A DNA stretch of 64,000 nucleotides from Parasedimentitalea maritima (GTDB taxonomy: Bacteria; Pseudomonadota; Alphaproteobacteria; Rhodobacterales; Rhodobacteraceae). Under the pieces are notes generated by a model. The model had not been told where the DNA came from. It made no database searches and saw nothing but the letters and a program-made list of their open reading frames with translations. The stretch is taken from NCBI RefSeq assembly GCF_005771405.1, contig NZ_VAUA01000005.1, positions 124,001-188,000 of the forward strand, read 5' to 3'. Position numbers and translations under genes: made by a program. The first letter of the stretch is position 1. Each line of letters begins with the position of its first letter. Below are positions 18,889 to 28,273 of this stretch, piece by piece.

Positions 18889-20976
18889 ATGAACAAAATG
18901 GCAGACTATGACGGCCCCATTCTGGAGATCGACAAACTTTCGATTTCATTCTTTACCCGACTGCGTGAAATTCCTGCGGTAATGGACTTTTCAGTATCCG
19001 TAATGCCAGGCGAAGCAGTGGGGTTGGTGGGGGAATCCGGCTGCGGCAAGTCAACTGTGGCGCTGGGCGTAATGCAGGATCTTGGCAAGAATGGTCGGGT
19101 CGTAGGCGGCTCGATTAAATTCAAAGGTCAAGACTTGGCCGAAATGAGCCCTGACGAGCTGCGTGACATCCGTGGCAACGAAATCGCAATGATCTATCAA
19201 GAACCAATGGCATCGCTAAACCCGGCTATGAAAATCGGCAAACAGCTGATGGAAGTGCCCATGATTCATGAAGGCGTAAGTAGTAGCATCGCTTACGCAC
19301 GGGCACTGGAAGTTGTGACAGATGTGCGCTTGCCTGACCCGGAGCGGATGCTCAATTCATTTCCACATCAACTGTCCGGCGGCCAACAACAGCGCATTGT
19401 GATCGCCATGGCGCTTATGTCCAAGCCTTCACTGCTTATTCTTGATGAACCAACCACTGCTCTGGATGTGACTGTTGAAGCAGCCGTGGTTGAACTGGTT
19501 CGCGATCTGGGTAAAAAGTATGGCACTTCGATGCTGTTCATCAGTCACAACCTTGGCCTGATCCTGGAAACCTGTGACCGGCTTTGCGTAATGTACTCTG
19601 GCGAGGCTGTTGAACGAGGGTCGATTGAAGAGGTGTTCGATGAGATGCAGCACCCGTATACCCAAGCGCTGTTCCGTTCCATTCCACTTCCAGGCGCTGA
19701 CAAAAATGCTCATCCTCTTGTTGCAATACCGGGCAATTTTCCCTTGCCTCACGAACGACCAAATGGATGCAACTTTGGCCCCCGTTGCGATTACTTCGAA
19801 GAAGGCCGTTGTGATGCGCAGGAAATTCAGATGCGGGAAGTCCCTGGAAATGTACGTCACCAAAGCCGCTGTGTGAAGTTTCAGGAAATCGACTGGTCAG
19901 CCCCAGTTTCTGTCCCGGAGAAAAAGGAAAAAGCCGAGATTGGTAAAGTCGTTCTAAAAATCGACAACCTGAAAAAATACTACGAAGTCTCAGCCAACGC
20001 CCTGTTCAGTGGGGGTGATAAGAAAGTCGTAAAAGCGAACGAAACCTTGAGTTTCGAAGCACGAGAATCCGAAACACTCGCCATTGTCGGAGAAAGTGGT
20101 TGCGGCAAATCCACCTTCGCCAAGGTGCTTATGGGTTTGGAAACGGCCACAGAGGGCGAAATTCTGCTGGATGGCAACAACATCGAACAAACCCCAATTG
20201 ATCAGCGCAATACTGGCACCGTGTCGGATATTCAAATGGTGTTCCAGAACCCTTTTGACACTTTGAACCCATCCATGAGCGTTGGGCGGCAAATTGTCCG
20301 TGCGCTGGAAATTTTTGGCATTGGAGAATCTGATGCGTCACGCAAGCAACGTATGCTTGAGCTGCTGGATCTCGTAAAACTGCCGCGTGCCTTTGCCGAC
20401 AGGATGCCTCGACAACTTTCTGGCGGCCAAAAGCAACGGGTTGGCATTGCCCGCGCCTTTGCTGGTGGAGCACGAATTGTGGTTGCGGACGAGCCAGTCT
20501 CTGCTCTGGATGTATCAGTACAGGCTGCCGTCACAGATCTTCTGATGGAAATCCAGCGCAATGAGAAAACCACATTGCTGTTCATCAGCCATGACTTGTC
20601 GATCGTGCGCTACTTGTCTGACCGCGTTATGGTCATGTATCTCGGACATGTTGTTGAGATTGGTGATACTGACCAAGTGTTTTCGCCGCCCTATCATCCC
20701 TATACCGAAGCGCTACTATCAGCAGTGCCAATTGCTGACACATCAGTTGAGAAACGACACATTGTATTGGAAGGCGATATTCCATCTGCAATGAGCCCAC
20801 CGTCAGGTTGCCCATTTCAAACCCGGTGTCGTTGGAAGAGTGAGGTTCCAAACGAACTGTGTGATCAAGATGTGCCACCAGTACGGCAACTGACCAATGG
20901 GCATCAAATCAAATGCCATCTGGCCGAAGAAACACTGGCCCGAATGGAACCAGTGATCAAAATTGCAGCGGAGTAG
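18889..20976 (+). CDS. Fused dual ATPase of a peptide-type ABC importer (DppD-DppF fusion)
   Basis: One 695-residue chain holds two ATP-binding domains that are separate proteins in classical Dpp/Opp systems. Domain 1 (about 10-330) has Walker A GESGCGKST at 48-56, signature LSGGQQQR and Walker B LLILDEP. Domain 2 (about 355-690) has a second GESGCGKST, LSGGQKQR and IVVADEP. Each domain ends with the C-terminal oligopeptide-transport extension (CNFGPRCDYF and CPFQTRCRWK), which contains Cys residues typical of the family. I chose ATG 18889, behind AGGGAGAAG, over an open frame 12 codons longer. The gene completes a four-gene importer. Confidence 0.93.
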   Translation: MNKMADYDGPILEIDKLSISFFTRLREIPAVMDFSVSVMPGEAVGLVGESGCGKSTVALGVMQDLGKNGRVVGGSIKFKGQDLAEMSPDELRDIRGNEIAMIYQEPMASLNPAMKIGKQLMEVPMIHEGVSSSIAYARALEVVTDVRLPDPERMLNSFPHQLSGGQQQRIVIAMALMSKPSLLILDEPTTALDVTVEAAVVELVRDLGKKYGTSMLFISHNLGLILETCDRLCVMYSGEAVERGSIEEVFDEMQHPYTQALFRSIPLPGADKNAHPLVAIPGNFPLPHERPNGCNFGPRCDYFEEGRCDAQEIQMREVPGNVRHQSRCVKFQEIDWSAPVSVPEKKEKAEIGKVVLKIDNLKKYYEVSANALFSGGDKKVVKANETLSFEARESETLAIVGESGCGKSTFAKVLMGLETATEGEILLDGNNIEQTPIDQRNTGTVSDIQMVFQNPFDTLNPSMSVGRQIVRALEIFGIGESDASRKQRMLELLDLVKLPRAFADRMPRQLSGGQKQRVGIARAFAGGARIVVADEPVSALDVSVQAAVTDLLMEIQRNEKTTLLFISHDLSIVRYLSDRVMVMYLGHVVEIGDTDQVFSPPYHPYTEALLSAVPIADTSVEKRHIVLEGDIPSAMSPPSGCPFQTRCRWKSEVPNELCDQDVPPVRQLTNGHQIKCHLAEETLARMEPVIKIAAE

Positions 20977-21003
20977 TCAGCGCAAGAGGCAGGGTATGGT
21001 TGA

Positions 21004-22440
21004 TCAGCTGGAAGCAGCTGCTTCATCTATTGTCTGCCAATGCGAAAGCCATTCCTCTCCTCCCAGAGCCGTCAACAGTGGTTGCAGCTGATCTTCGTAG
21101 GTCTTCCACTTGCCAAGGCCCTTGGAGTTTATACCTTTGCGGATTTGCAGGGACGATGCAGTACGGACAACAGCCTCGCCCCGTTCAGGGTGCATACAGG
21201 CATCCTGCCAAGGAAGCCCCGTATGTTCGAGCATTCTGCGAATTTGCTCTTCGGGGTTTTCAACGAGTGCACGGAAGGATTGCATGCGCATGGCCCCAGC
21301 AAGTTTCGCGCTATAATCATCAGCCGATCGGTACACTTCATGTGTCATTTGGGCGATCCAAGACAACTTTTGGGAAAATGCATTTCCATCCTGAAAGTTG
21401 GTAATGAAGTTAGACAATCCTACGTCCAATGGATGACGAACCATGAAAATGAACTTGGCATCCGGCAGCAACATCTGAGCAACCCCAATATCAAGGCAGT
21501 TGAGAGGCATCTTGTCGACGATCACCCCGTGCTCATTTGGTAATCCCTTAAGCGCGACCCGATGGAAGTATTCTCTTAGAATGGAAATTTCTTCGTCAGT
21601 CCGACTTTTCAACCACTGCCACCTGTTTTGACCGGGGGTCAGCCGCTTACCAATTGCAGTCACAGTTTGCGACAGTGCAAAACTTTCCCCAATTGAACCG
21701 ACATCCGCGTGGCTGCTGAGAATGTTCTCAACTAAGGTAGTTCCAGAACGTGGGAGACCACAGACAAAAATCATCCGAGGTTCACCCTCAGTGGCAGGCT
21801 TTCCATTGCTAGGTTGAAAATCCGTAATTTGCGCGTCTATTTGGTTATTCAGGTCCTCCAAAGGAAACTCGCCAGTCTTGGCCGATTTGGAGCGTGCAAA
21901 ATGACGAAATGCTGCGCGATGGCGACCATTTTTGGCTTCAATCTGCCCAAGTGTACTGGATACTAACGCCTGCCCCCGTTGGGTAAGTTTGCCTGCCTTG
22001 TCCAGTTTACGAAGCCTGGAAACCTGTTTGGACTCCCGCTTAAACGGTTCCAAGTGATTTAGCTTAAAAATGGCCAAAACGTTGTTGGGATCAACTTTGA
22101 TTGCCTGCTTGTAGTTGGCAATTGCCCCATCGATGTCGCCGGTAAACTGACACATTTCCGCCAGTTTACCCCAATAAATTGATTTTTTCGGCCAATTTTC
22201 GGTAATAAACTGAAGCAAAGCCAGTGCTGTCGCGGCATCCCCAAGTTCGAAATAACAAATCGCAGCGCGGTTCAGGGTATCGACGCATTTGGCGTCAATT
22301 TGCAACATCTTTAGCAACATAGGAAGTGCAAGAGGGAACTCACGTTCCGCGATTAGTTCGTCTATTTTTGCAAAGCGCTCCATTCCGCTGGGTGCGATCT
22401 CAGAAACGTTAGGAAGCTGAATGTTCTGCATGATTGACAT
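21004..22440 (-). CDS. TPR-repeat sulfotransferase family protein
   Basis: The 478-residue protein has an N-terminal half made of tetratricopeptide-like helix pairs (about 20-190, such as AAICYFELGDAATALALLQF and GDIDGAIANYKQAIKVDPNN). The C-terminal half is a sulfotransferase domain. The PAPS 5'-phosphosulfate loop is at 229-236 (LPRSGTTL), and a second motif, FIFMVRHPLDVGLSNFI, supplies the 3'-phosphate contact. Proteins of this design are common in Roseobacter genomes, but their acceptors are mostly unknown. I chose ATG 22440 because the longer frame adds a low-complexity N-terminus with no ribosome site. It converges on the ABC operon. Confidence 0.88.
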   Translation of the reverse strand: MSIMQNIQLPNVSEIAPSGMERFAKIDELIAEREFPLALPMLLKMLQIDAKCVDTLNRAAICYFELGDAATALALLQFITENWPKKSIYWGKLAEMCQFTGDIDGAIANYKQAIKVDPNNVLAIFKLNHLEPFKRESKQVSRLRKLDKAGKLTQRGQALVSSTLGQIEAKNGRHRAAFRHFARSKSAKTGEFPLEDLNNQIDAQITDFQPSNGKPATEGEPRMIFVCGLPRSGTTLVENILSSHADVGSIGESFALSQTVTAIGKRLTPGQNRWQWLKSRTDEEISILREYFHRVALKGLPNEHGVIVDKMPLNCLDIGVAQMLLPDAKFIFMVRHPLDVGLSNFITNFQDGNAFSQKLSWIAQMTHEVYRSADDYSAKLAGAMRMQSFRALVENPEEQIRRMLEHTGLPWQDACMHPERGEAVVRTASSLQIRKGINSKGLGKWKTYEDQLQPLLTALGGEEWLSHWQTIDEAAASS

Positions 22441-22642
22441 AGGATATCCAAACCGACGTTGACGGTTCGAACGAACCAGTGACAACGGCCAATTTAGATA
22501 GTTAAGGTGAATTGTTGGTAAACTGTAATCTCTTGGCGCAGTCCGCCCCCAAGACACAAAATGCCGCGTCATTCAGAGCATAGACAGCGTTCCTGGAACT
22601 ATAAAATACGGTTTCAGCTGCACAATAAGCACCACACTCCAA

Positions 22643-23767
22643 TTAGGGTTCAGATCGTCGATCAGTCAATGTCTCCAAAAAAGCGACCAAGGCGTCTATT
22701 CTTTTGTCATCCAAAGCCGGCCCGTGGGTCAGCTCTTTCATCGACAGACTATGAGGAATCTCTGGCATGGCAAACGGCTGGCCAGTTTCCGGGTTAACTT
22801 GACGTGACGCGGAAAGAGAGTTGTAGCGATTGTAGAACAACACAACGGTGCGTAGATCCTGAAACACGCCGTTATGCATGTAAGGCCCCGTCACAGCAAC
22901 ATTACGAAGGGTTGGGGTCTTGAACTTGCCCTGATGTGCAAGCTCTGACACCAACGGGTTATTGCCCAAACCCCGATCGATAGTCCCAGGCTCAACACCA
23001 TTGGTAGCACGCCCAACAGTATTCTCCGGCACGCCTATATTGTGATACTCGTAGTTGCTGAATGTTTCAGCCGGGTCGATTGGGCTGCTCTTCAATTGAT
23101 GACACAAATTACAGTTCGTGAACTGCTGTGAAAAGAATAGCAACCGACCTAGCTCTTCTTGATTGGTCAGCTCCACCTCCCCTCGCAGAAAACGGTCGTA
23201 CTTACTGTCGAACGGGGAAAACACATCACTTCGCTCAAAACTGGCGATAGCCTGGGTCATAGCGTCAAATGCAACATCTGTTTGCTCAAAGACCTCCGCT
23301 CCAAACAGTGACTGGAAGGCCTCCACATAGTCGGGATTTTCAGCCAAACGACCAACCACAGAGCACTTGTCAGGCATCCCCATTTCAATTGGGTTGAGAG
23401 GTGGCCCGCTGGCTTGTTCTTCCAATCCATCTGCACGGCCGTCCCAGAACATGCCCCCAGCCCAGTTTCCCTCGGCGGTTTGATGGAAACCTGGAACAAA
23501 TGCAGCATAGGCTGCACTGGGTGCATTCCGGTCACCCAAAGAAATCCCATCATCGCCGAGCGAGTAGGCCCCATTGGCGCTGCGTCTGGGATCCGCAAAT
23601 CCATTTTCAGGATCATGACAGCTAGCGCAGGACTGGGTTCGATTTAGTGATAGGTTCTCATCAAAAAACAACGCCTGACCTAGTTCGGTCAAAGTGTTCA
23701 TCGGCTCGGCCAAAGCGCCACTGCAAAGCTGTGTACTCAGGCCAAAAACGAGGGGGAATATCTTCAT
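22643..23767 (-). CDS. Di-heme cytochrome c peroxidase/MauG-family protein
   Basis: The 374-residue exported protein reduces peroxide in the periplasm or, in MauG-like members, oxidises protein targets. Two heme c motifs are visible: CASCH at 47-51 and CNLCH at 219-223. The chain starts with a signal peptide (to about residue 21, ALAEP) if ATG 23767 is used, behind AAGGA; the longer frame would bury it. The TPTLRNVAVTGPYMHNG motif near residue 300 is typical of the family. A candidate FNR-type site lies about 64 bases upstream of the start. Confidence 0.9.
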   Translation of the reverse strand: MKIFPLVFGLSTQLCSGALAEPMNTLTELGQALFFDENLSLNRTQSCASCHDPENGFADPRRSANGAYSLGDDGISLGDRNAPSAAYAAFVPGFHQTAEGNWAGGMFWDGRADGLEEQASGPPLNPIEMGMPDKCSVVGRLAENPDYVEAFQSLFGAEVFEQTDVAFDAMTQAIASFERSDVFSPFDSKYDRFLRGEVELTNQEELGRLLFFSQQFTNCNLCHQLKSSPIDPAETFSNYEYHNIGVPENTVGRATNGVEPGTIDRGLGNNPLVSELAHQGKFKTPTLRNVAVTGPYMHNGVFQDLRTVVLFYNRYNSLSASRQVNPETGQPFAMPEIPHSLSMKELTHGPALDDKRIDALVAFLETLTDRRSEP

Positions 23768-23824
23768 TTTTAGTTTGTGTCCTTGGGGGCTACATCCCAT
23801 TGCCGTGAACACATATGATAGACA

Positions 23825-23838
23825 TTGATCTAGCGCAA
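23825..23838 (-). promoter_or_regulatory. Candidate FNR/CRP-family binding site upstream of the peroxidase gene
   Basis: On the minus strand the 14 bases read TTGCGCTAGATCAA. One half (ATCAA) matches the FNR consensus TTGAT-N4-ATCAA exactly and the other keeps TTG. The centre is about 64 bases before the start codon, suitable for a class II activator site with a short leader. FNR control of bacterial cytochrome c peroxidases is well known. A single imperfect site is weak evidence. Confidence 0.4.
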
Positions 23839-23899
23839 TTCCCGATTAAATTCCTCAGGTAAATTCACCTATACATACACCCCAACGTCCGGCGTCGAC

Positions 23900-24274
23900 T
23901 TAGCTGAGAAGAATCACCACGATCATCAGTAGATTCATCGACGAAAATTGTAGTAACCAGGGGCGGCGCTTATGCCAGTAGGCACCTAAAGCTGCCAACG
24001 GCACCGATAAGCCAAGCCCAGCGAACGACAACGATCCAACAATCGCTCCTGTTAGGCCGCTGTTCGGGCCCCATGTAGTACCAGGTATCACCATTCCCTT
24101 TAATCCGACACCGATCAGAATGCCCAAAATGGCGCCAAACAATGTTAGTACGGCCCCTCGCAGGTCCGGCATCGGTCGCACATTGAGAATGCCATCCACA
24201 ATCTCAGGTGTTGGAACCGCGCTGGGCTGCCACTGAATACGATTCAAACGTCGATCAAAACTATTGGTAATCAA
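23900..24274 (-). CDS. Small membrane protein of unknown function (124 residues)
   Basis: I do not recognise the family. The protein has a polar N-terminal arm of about 36 residues, then three hydrophobic segments: about 37-62 (AVLTLFGAILGILIGVGLKG), 73-97 and 108-124. A basic KRRP sequence lies between the last two. It appears to start at TTG 24274, seven bases after GGAGG. An ATG two codons upstream reads only ATG CCT TGA and cannot be the start. The gene follows the array of four TTAA elements at 24343-24379, which suggests CtrA-type control. Confidence 0.7.
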   Translation of the reverse strand: MITNSFDRRLNRIQWQPSAVPTPEIVDGILNVRPMPDLRGAVLTLFGAILGILIGVGLKGMVIPGTTWGPNSGLTGAIVGSLSFAGLGLSVPLAALGAYWHKRRPWLLQFSSMNLLMIVVILLS

Positions 24275-24342
24275 GGCATTTCCTCCAAAACTCGTGGCAA
24301 TCTCAACCGAAAATAATGTGGGCTAAAGACTTCCAAGCGGTG

Positions 24343-24379
24343 TTAACGAAGCATTAAGGCAAGCTTAAGGCAAAGTTAA
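24343..24379 (-). promoter_or_regulatory. Array of four TTAA half-sites in phase (three overlapping CtrA-type boxes)
   Basis: TTAA occurs at 24343, 24354, 24365 and 24376, each exactly 11 bases apart. This makes three overlapping copies of TTAA-N7-TTAA, the binding motif of the alphaproteobacterial cell-cycle regulator CtrA. The array ends about 70 bases upstream of the TTG start of the 124-residue membrane protein and lies just after the lytic transglycosylase stop. The spacing is exact; that CtrA binds here is an inference. Confidence 0.6.
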
Positions 24380-24403
24380 AGTAGATCGGAACAAGCAGGC
24401 TTG

Positions 24404-24988
24404 TCAGCTGCCCCAGATTTTTTTCACGTAGTTCTGGGTCTCACGATAAGGGGGAATTCCGCCATATTTTTCAACCGCTTTTGGGCCTGCGTTGTAAGCC
24501 GCCAATGCCAACTTCCATGACCCAAATTTCTGATACTGGCGCGCCAAGTAGCGCGCACCTCCTTCGAGGTTTTGCTTTGGCTTTTCAGGATCGACCCCAA
24601 GTGCACGCGCCGTTGCCGGCATCAACTGCGCAAGCCCAATTGCACCTTTATGAGACTTCGCATTGGGGTTCCAATTGCTCTCCTGCTGTACCAACCGCAG
24701 AAACAAGTCTTCGGGTATGTCGTGCTGGCGCGCCGCCGCCCGAGCCATTTCCAAGTATTCCCCCCGGTATTTACCCTCATATGGCAGGCTACCCCATTTG
24801 GTCGGAGTATTGATGCTGGGAGGTTGCAGGCGTACCGAGTTGTTATATTGGCTTGCTGCGCGACCATCGAGCACTCTCGCATGGGAGGCAAAGAGATTTC
24901 TTTGGCTCTTGGTACTAAAAATATCAGCACTGGCCCCTTGTCCAACCGACAAAGACGCGATCACCATACCAACAGCCAGTTTGCGCAT
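24404..24988 (-). CDS. Lytic transglycosylase, SLT (Slt70-like) domain
   Basis: The 194-residue protein cleaves the glycan strand of peptidoglycan, leaving 1,6-anhydro-MurNAc ends. A signal peptide covers about residues 1-21. The catalytic domain starts near residue 78, with catalytic Glu103 in [10 protein letters not shown]. The supporting motifs [22 protein letters not shown] and [21 protein letters not shown] follow. It is a compact single-domain enzyme of the type found near flagellar, secretion or cell-division genes. Here its neighbour is the TTAA array. Confidence 0.9.
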   Translation of the reverse strand: MRKLAVGMVIASLSVGQGASADIFSTKSQRNLFASHARVLDGRAASQYNNSVRLQPPSINTPTKWGSLPYEGKYRGEYLEMARAAARQHDIPEDLFLRLVQQESNWNPNAKSHKGAIGLAQLMPATARALGVDPEKPKQNLEGGARYLARQYQKFGSWKLALAAYNAGPKAVEKYGGIPPYRETQNYVKKIWGS

Positions 24989-25229
24989 TAATCTCTACCT
25001 GCCCCGCCCACGTTTCTTGAGCGCAATATATAGAATTCACCTTAAATGAAAAGCGCACCGGCAAAACCTTGCTTGTGCCAACGTACATCGTCGTCCTGAC
25101 ACCGTAAGTTTTGGGGTGTTCATCCACAGATGTCTGCTTTTATCACCGACACTCGGCCTATACTGTGGCCAACAAGAGGTGCGACCAGATTCGCGCAAAC
25201 AAGTATACAGCAACAAGGACACGTCTCTC

Positions 25230-25751
25230 ATGGCCGGCTCAGTCAACAAAGTCATTCTCATCGGCAACCTGGGCCGCGACCCTGAAGTGCGCAGCTTTCA
25301 AAACGGCGGCAAAGTCTGCAACCTTCGCATTGCCACATCGGAGAACTGGAAAGACCGAAACACTGGCGAGCGTCGTGAAAAAACCGAATGGCACTCCGTA
25401 GCGATTTTCAGCGAAGGGCTTGTTCGCGTTGCAGAACAGTTTCTGCGTAAAGGTTCGAAAGTCTATATTGAAGGTCAGCTGCAAACGCGTAAATGGCAGG
25501 ACCAATCTGGCCAGGACCGGTACTCGACCGAAGTCGTGCTGCAAGGGTTTGGTTCAACTCTGACCATGCTTGATGGTCGTGGCGAAGGCGGCGGTGGCGA
25601 AGGCGGCGGCAGTTATGGCGGTGGCAACTATGACAGCGGCCCCCAGGGCGGCGGCTACGATAGTGGACCAAAGAGTGGCGGTGGTGGATTTGGCGGTGGC
25701 CAGCAATCTGGACCGTCCCACAGTATAGATGACGACGAGATCCCGTTTTGA
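25230..25751 (+). CDS. ssb: Single-stranded DNA-binding protein
   Basis: SSB coats single-stranded DNA in replication, repair and recombination. The frame is open 38 codons upstream, but ATG 25230 gives the standard [15 protein letters not shown] start and 173 residues. The OB-fold covers about 1-112, with [19 protein letters not shown] and [12 protein letters not shown] Gly-rich linker (about 118-163) leads to the acidic tip DDDEIPF, which binds partner proteins. A terminator follows 51 bases after the stop. Confidence 0.95.
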   Translation: MAGSVNKVILIGNLGRDPEVRSFQNGGKVCNLRIATSENWKDRNTGERREKTEWHSVAIFSEGLVRVAEQFLRKGSKVYIEGQLQTRKWQDQSGQDRYSTEVVLQGFGSTLTMLDGRGEGGGGEGGGSYGGGNYDSGPQGGGYDSGPKSGGGGFGGGQQSGPSHSIDDDEIPF

Positions 25752-25802
25752 GGTTTACTGCAATTCGTTGGTAAACTCTCGCAAGTTTCAACAATAGATG
25801 AG

Positions 25803-25829
25803 AAGGGCTGGCATTTGTCAGCCCTTTTT
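25803..25829 (+). terminator. Rho-independent terminator after ssb
   Basis: AAGGGCTG and CAGCCCTT form an eight-pair stem around an eight-base loop, directly followed by a run of T. It ends the ssb transcript. Confidence 0.85.
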
Positions 25830-26119
25830 GCTGTGTTCTACATTGGGACGTGCGCCGACAGCCCATACAAATCAGGAATTCTGTAGCCCACAACCAGCGG
25901 TGTTGAGCTTTGACCCGGTTCAACTCTTTCCGATTATCTGAACAAAAACCGCAATCTCAAATTGCGCCAGCACGCCGCATATGCAGACACTGTATCAATT
26001 TCGATCTTCTTTGTTCGTGAACTCCATGCAAAGGCCAAGTCAAATCTCCAAAAATAAACCTGATCTTAAATATGGAATTTCATACCATAGCTAACGTCTG
26101 AAGTGAGGAGATCAGTTTC

Positions 26120-28261
26120 ATGGCAACCTATATTCTACATAGGCTTCCGATTAGCACTCGAATAGCGATGCTTGTTGCTATCCCGATGATACTGATCGTT
26201 GTGTTTGCGGTTTCCAGACTTCTTGACCTGTATGAACGGGCCCAGATCAACACTGCGGTAACCGGTGAGCTCGTTGAAACTATGAGTAACCTTGTTCATG
26301 GATTGCAAACTGAGCGTGGGATGAGTGCGACGTATATCGCTAACGACGACACCAGCGCTTCTCCCGAATTGTCAGAGATCAGAGCGGCAAACACCGAACT
26401 GACGCAATCGTTCAAGAGTGTCCTATCGGAAGTAGATACGAGCACTCTACATGACGAAACACTTGGCAAAGTCGACCAAGTAATTGCCTCCATCGGTCAA
26501 TTGGACGTGGTTCGACAAAGCGTTGATCAGCAAGACGTTACCGTCCCGGAAATGGTGAGCTTTTATACCAATCTCAACAGCAATCTTGTGGATATTGGAC
26601 TGGCAGCAGCCTTGACCATTGACGACAAAAACATCGCTGAGCAAGGAATGGCGATGTCGATATTCGTACTTTCAAAAGACTCAATTGGGTTGGAACGCGC
26701 AGTTGGCTCACTCGGATTTTCCGCAGTTTGGACCCCAAAACGAGTGCGAAAGCTAGCTATTGCGGCACAACGTACACAGGAACGTTTCCGCAGTTTCCAG
26801 AGCATTGCATCGGGACAAGCCTATGAGCAACTAAAGATCCTTCTGGAAAATGAAGACTACCAGAACATGATGACGATCCGAAACAACGTTCTGGCTCGCA
26901 ACAAATCAGAAATCAAATCGATCACGCAAGAAATCTGGTCCGAAACAGCTACCGCTGCCTTGGCTGCAATGAAAGAGATGGAAAACGCGTTGATCTTGCA
27001 AATGCGCACAGACATGCAAGCCTTCGATGACGGCAATCGAAATGGATTCATTCAAAACCTTACTGGTTTGAGCGCGCTTGTAGCGATCATCCTAACCCTG
27101 TCCATCTTGGTTGCCCGAGATATCAGTCGGGGCCTATCAGGACTGAACAAAGCGCTCAAAGAACTTGGCGAATCAAACTTAGACATCGAAATTCCAGGCT
27201 CCAATCGTAAAGACCAGTTGGGTTCTATGGCGCGCAGCGTTGTGGTCCTGCGCGAAGGTGCCTTAGAAAAACGTACTGCCGACGCTGAAATGGAAAAAAC
27301 GCGTCGTGATCAAACTTGGATGGCGCAGCAAGTGGGCAAAGCGCTATCCAGTTTGAACAGAAAGATGCTGACATATCGGATTGAGGAAGACTTCCCCGAA
27401 GACTTCAATACGCTTCGTTTGGATTTCAATGATTCTGCTCAAGCCTTAGAAACGGCGGTGATGTCGGTCAGCCAACTGGCGACCACTGTTGGAAAGGGCA
27501 CTCAAGCCATTTCGACCAACACAACCAGTCTTGCGCAGCGAACTGAATCTCAAGCCAACGCGCTGGAACAAACCACTTCTGCTATGAATGAGTTGACGCA
27601 AAGCGTTCGCCAATCAGCCGAGAATGCGGATGAAGTGGAAAAAATTGCGCAAAATGCTCGTGCAGATGTGGCCAAGTGCAACACAGTTGTGAACGACACA
27701 GTGGAAGCCATGGAGGAAATACGGACTTCCTCTAGCGACATTTCAGCGATTACCAAAGTGATTGAGGACATCGCTTTCCAAACCAACCTTCTTGCACTCA
27801 ATGCCGGTGTCGAAGCAGCTCGAGCAGGCGAAGCTGGGCGTGGTTTTGCAGTTGTAGCCAGCGAAGTCCGTGTCCTTGCGCAGCGATGCACGGATGCCGT
27901 CGGGCAGATCGACGAACTAACAAACCGCAGCTCTGGGCTGGTCGACAGAGGCGCTGATCTTGTTGGCCAAGCAGGCAACGCGATGGACAACGTCAACGAC
28001 CAGGTGAGCAAAATCTCTGGTTTGATGGAGGAAATTGCGCAGGTGGTCAAAGAACAGGCTCACCAGTTGTCAGACATCAACGGCGCCGTTGGCGAACTGG
28101 AACAAGTTACCCAGAAAAATGCGAGTATGGTCGAAGAAACCACTGCAGCGTCCGTTCAGCTGTCACATCAAGCCGGAGAGCTGAACCAACTAATATCTCA
28201 ATTTTCGGTTTCGGAGGAAACGGCCTTCTCATCAGATGATAATTGGTCTCAGGTCGCTTAG
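26120..28261 (+). CDS. Methyl-accepting chemotaxis protein with NIT (nitrate/nitrite-sensing) domain
   Basis: The 713-residue receptor has a first membrane helix at about 15-32 and a periplasmic NIT domain (about 50-290) with the family's [15 protein letters not shown] opening. A second helix lies near 308-330. A HAMP linker (about 332-395) and a cytoplasmic signalling domain (about 440-690) follow, with the hairpin tip [35 protein letters not shown] domains in other receptors sense nitrate or nitrite. No CheR-binding pentapeptide is visible at the C-terminus, and no other chemotaxis gene is in the window. It converges on aroB with only 12 bases between. Confidence 0.93.
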   Translation: MATYILHRLPISTRIAMLVAIPMILIVVFAVSRLLDLYERAQINTAVTGELVETMSNLVHGLQTERGMSATYIANDDTSASPELSEIRAANTELTQSFKSVLSEVDTSTLHDETLGKVDQVIASIGQLDVVRQSVDQQDVTVPEMVSFYTNLNSNLVDIGLAAALTIDDKNIAEQGMAMSIFVLSKDSIGLERAVGSLGFSAVWTPKRVRKLAIAAQRTQERFRSFQSIASGQAYEQLKILLENEDYQNMMTIRNNVLARNKSEIKSITQEIWSETATAALAAMKEMENALILQMRTDMQAFDDGNRNGFIQNLTGLSALVAIILTLSILVARDISRGLSGLNKALKELGESNLDIEIPGSNRKDQLGSMARSVVVLREGALEKRTADAEMEKTRRDQTWMAQQVGKALSSLNRKMLTYRIEEDFPEDFNTLRLDFNDSAQALETAVMSVSQLATTVGKGTQAISTNTTSLAQRTESQANALEQTTSAMNELTQSVRQSAENADEVEKIAQNARADVAKCNTVVNDTVEAMEEIRTSSSDISAITKVIEDIAFQTNLLALNAGVEAARAGEAGRGFAVVASEVRVLAQRCTDAVGQIDELTNRSSGLVDRGADLVGQAGNAMDNVNDQVSKISGLMEEIAQVVKEQAHQLSDINGAVGELEQVTQKNASMVEETTAASVQLSHQAGELNQLISQFSVSEETAFSSDDNWSQVA

Positions 28262-28273
28262 TAATCCGATACG

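Noticed and set aside
25408-25923. 171-codon minus-strand frame over ssb
   Set aside because: It overlaps the ssb glycine-rich linker and terminator, and its His/Arg-rich peptide reflects the complement of Gly codons.
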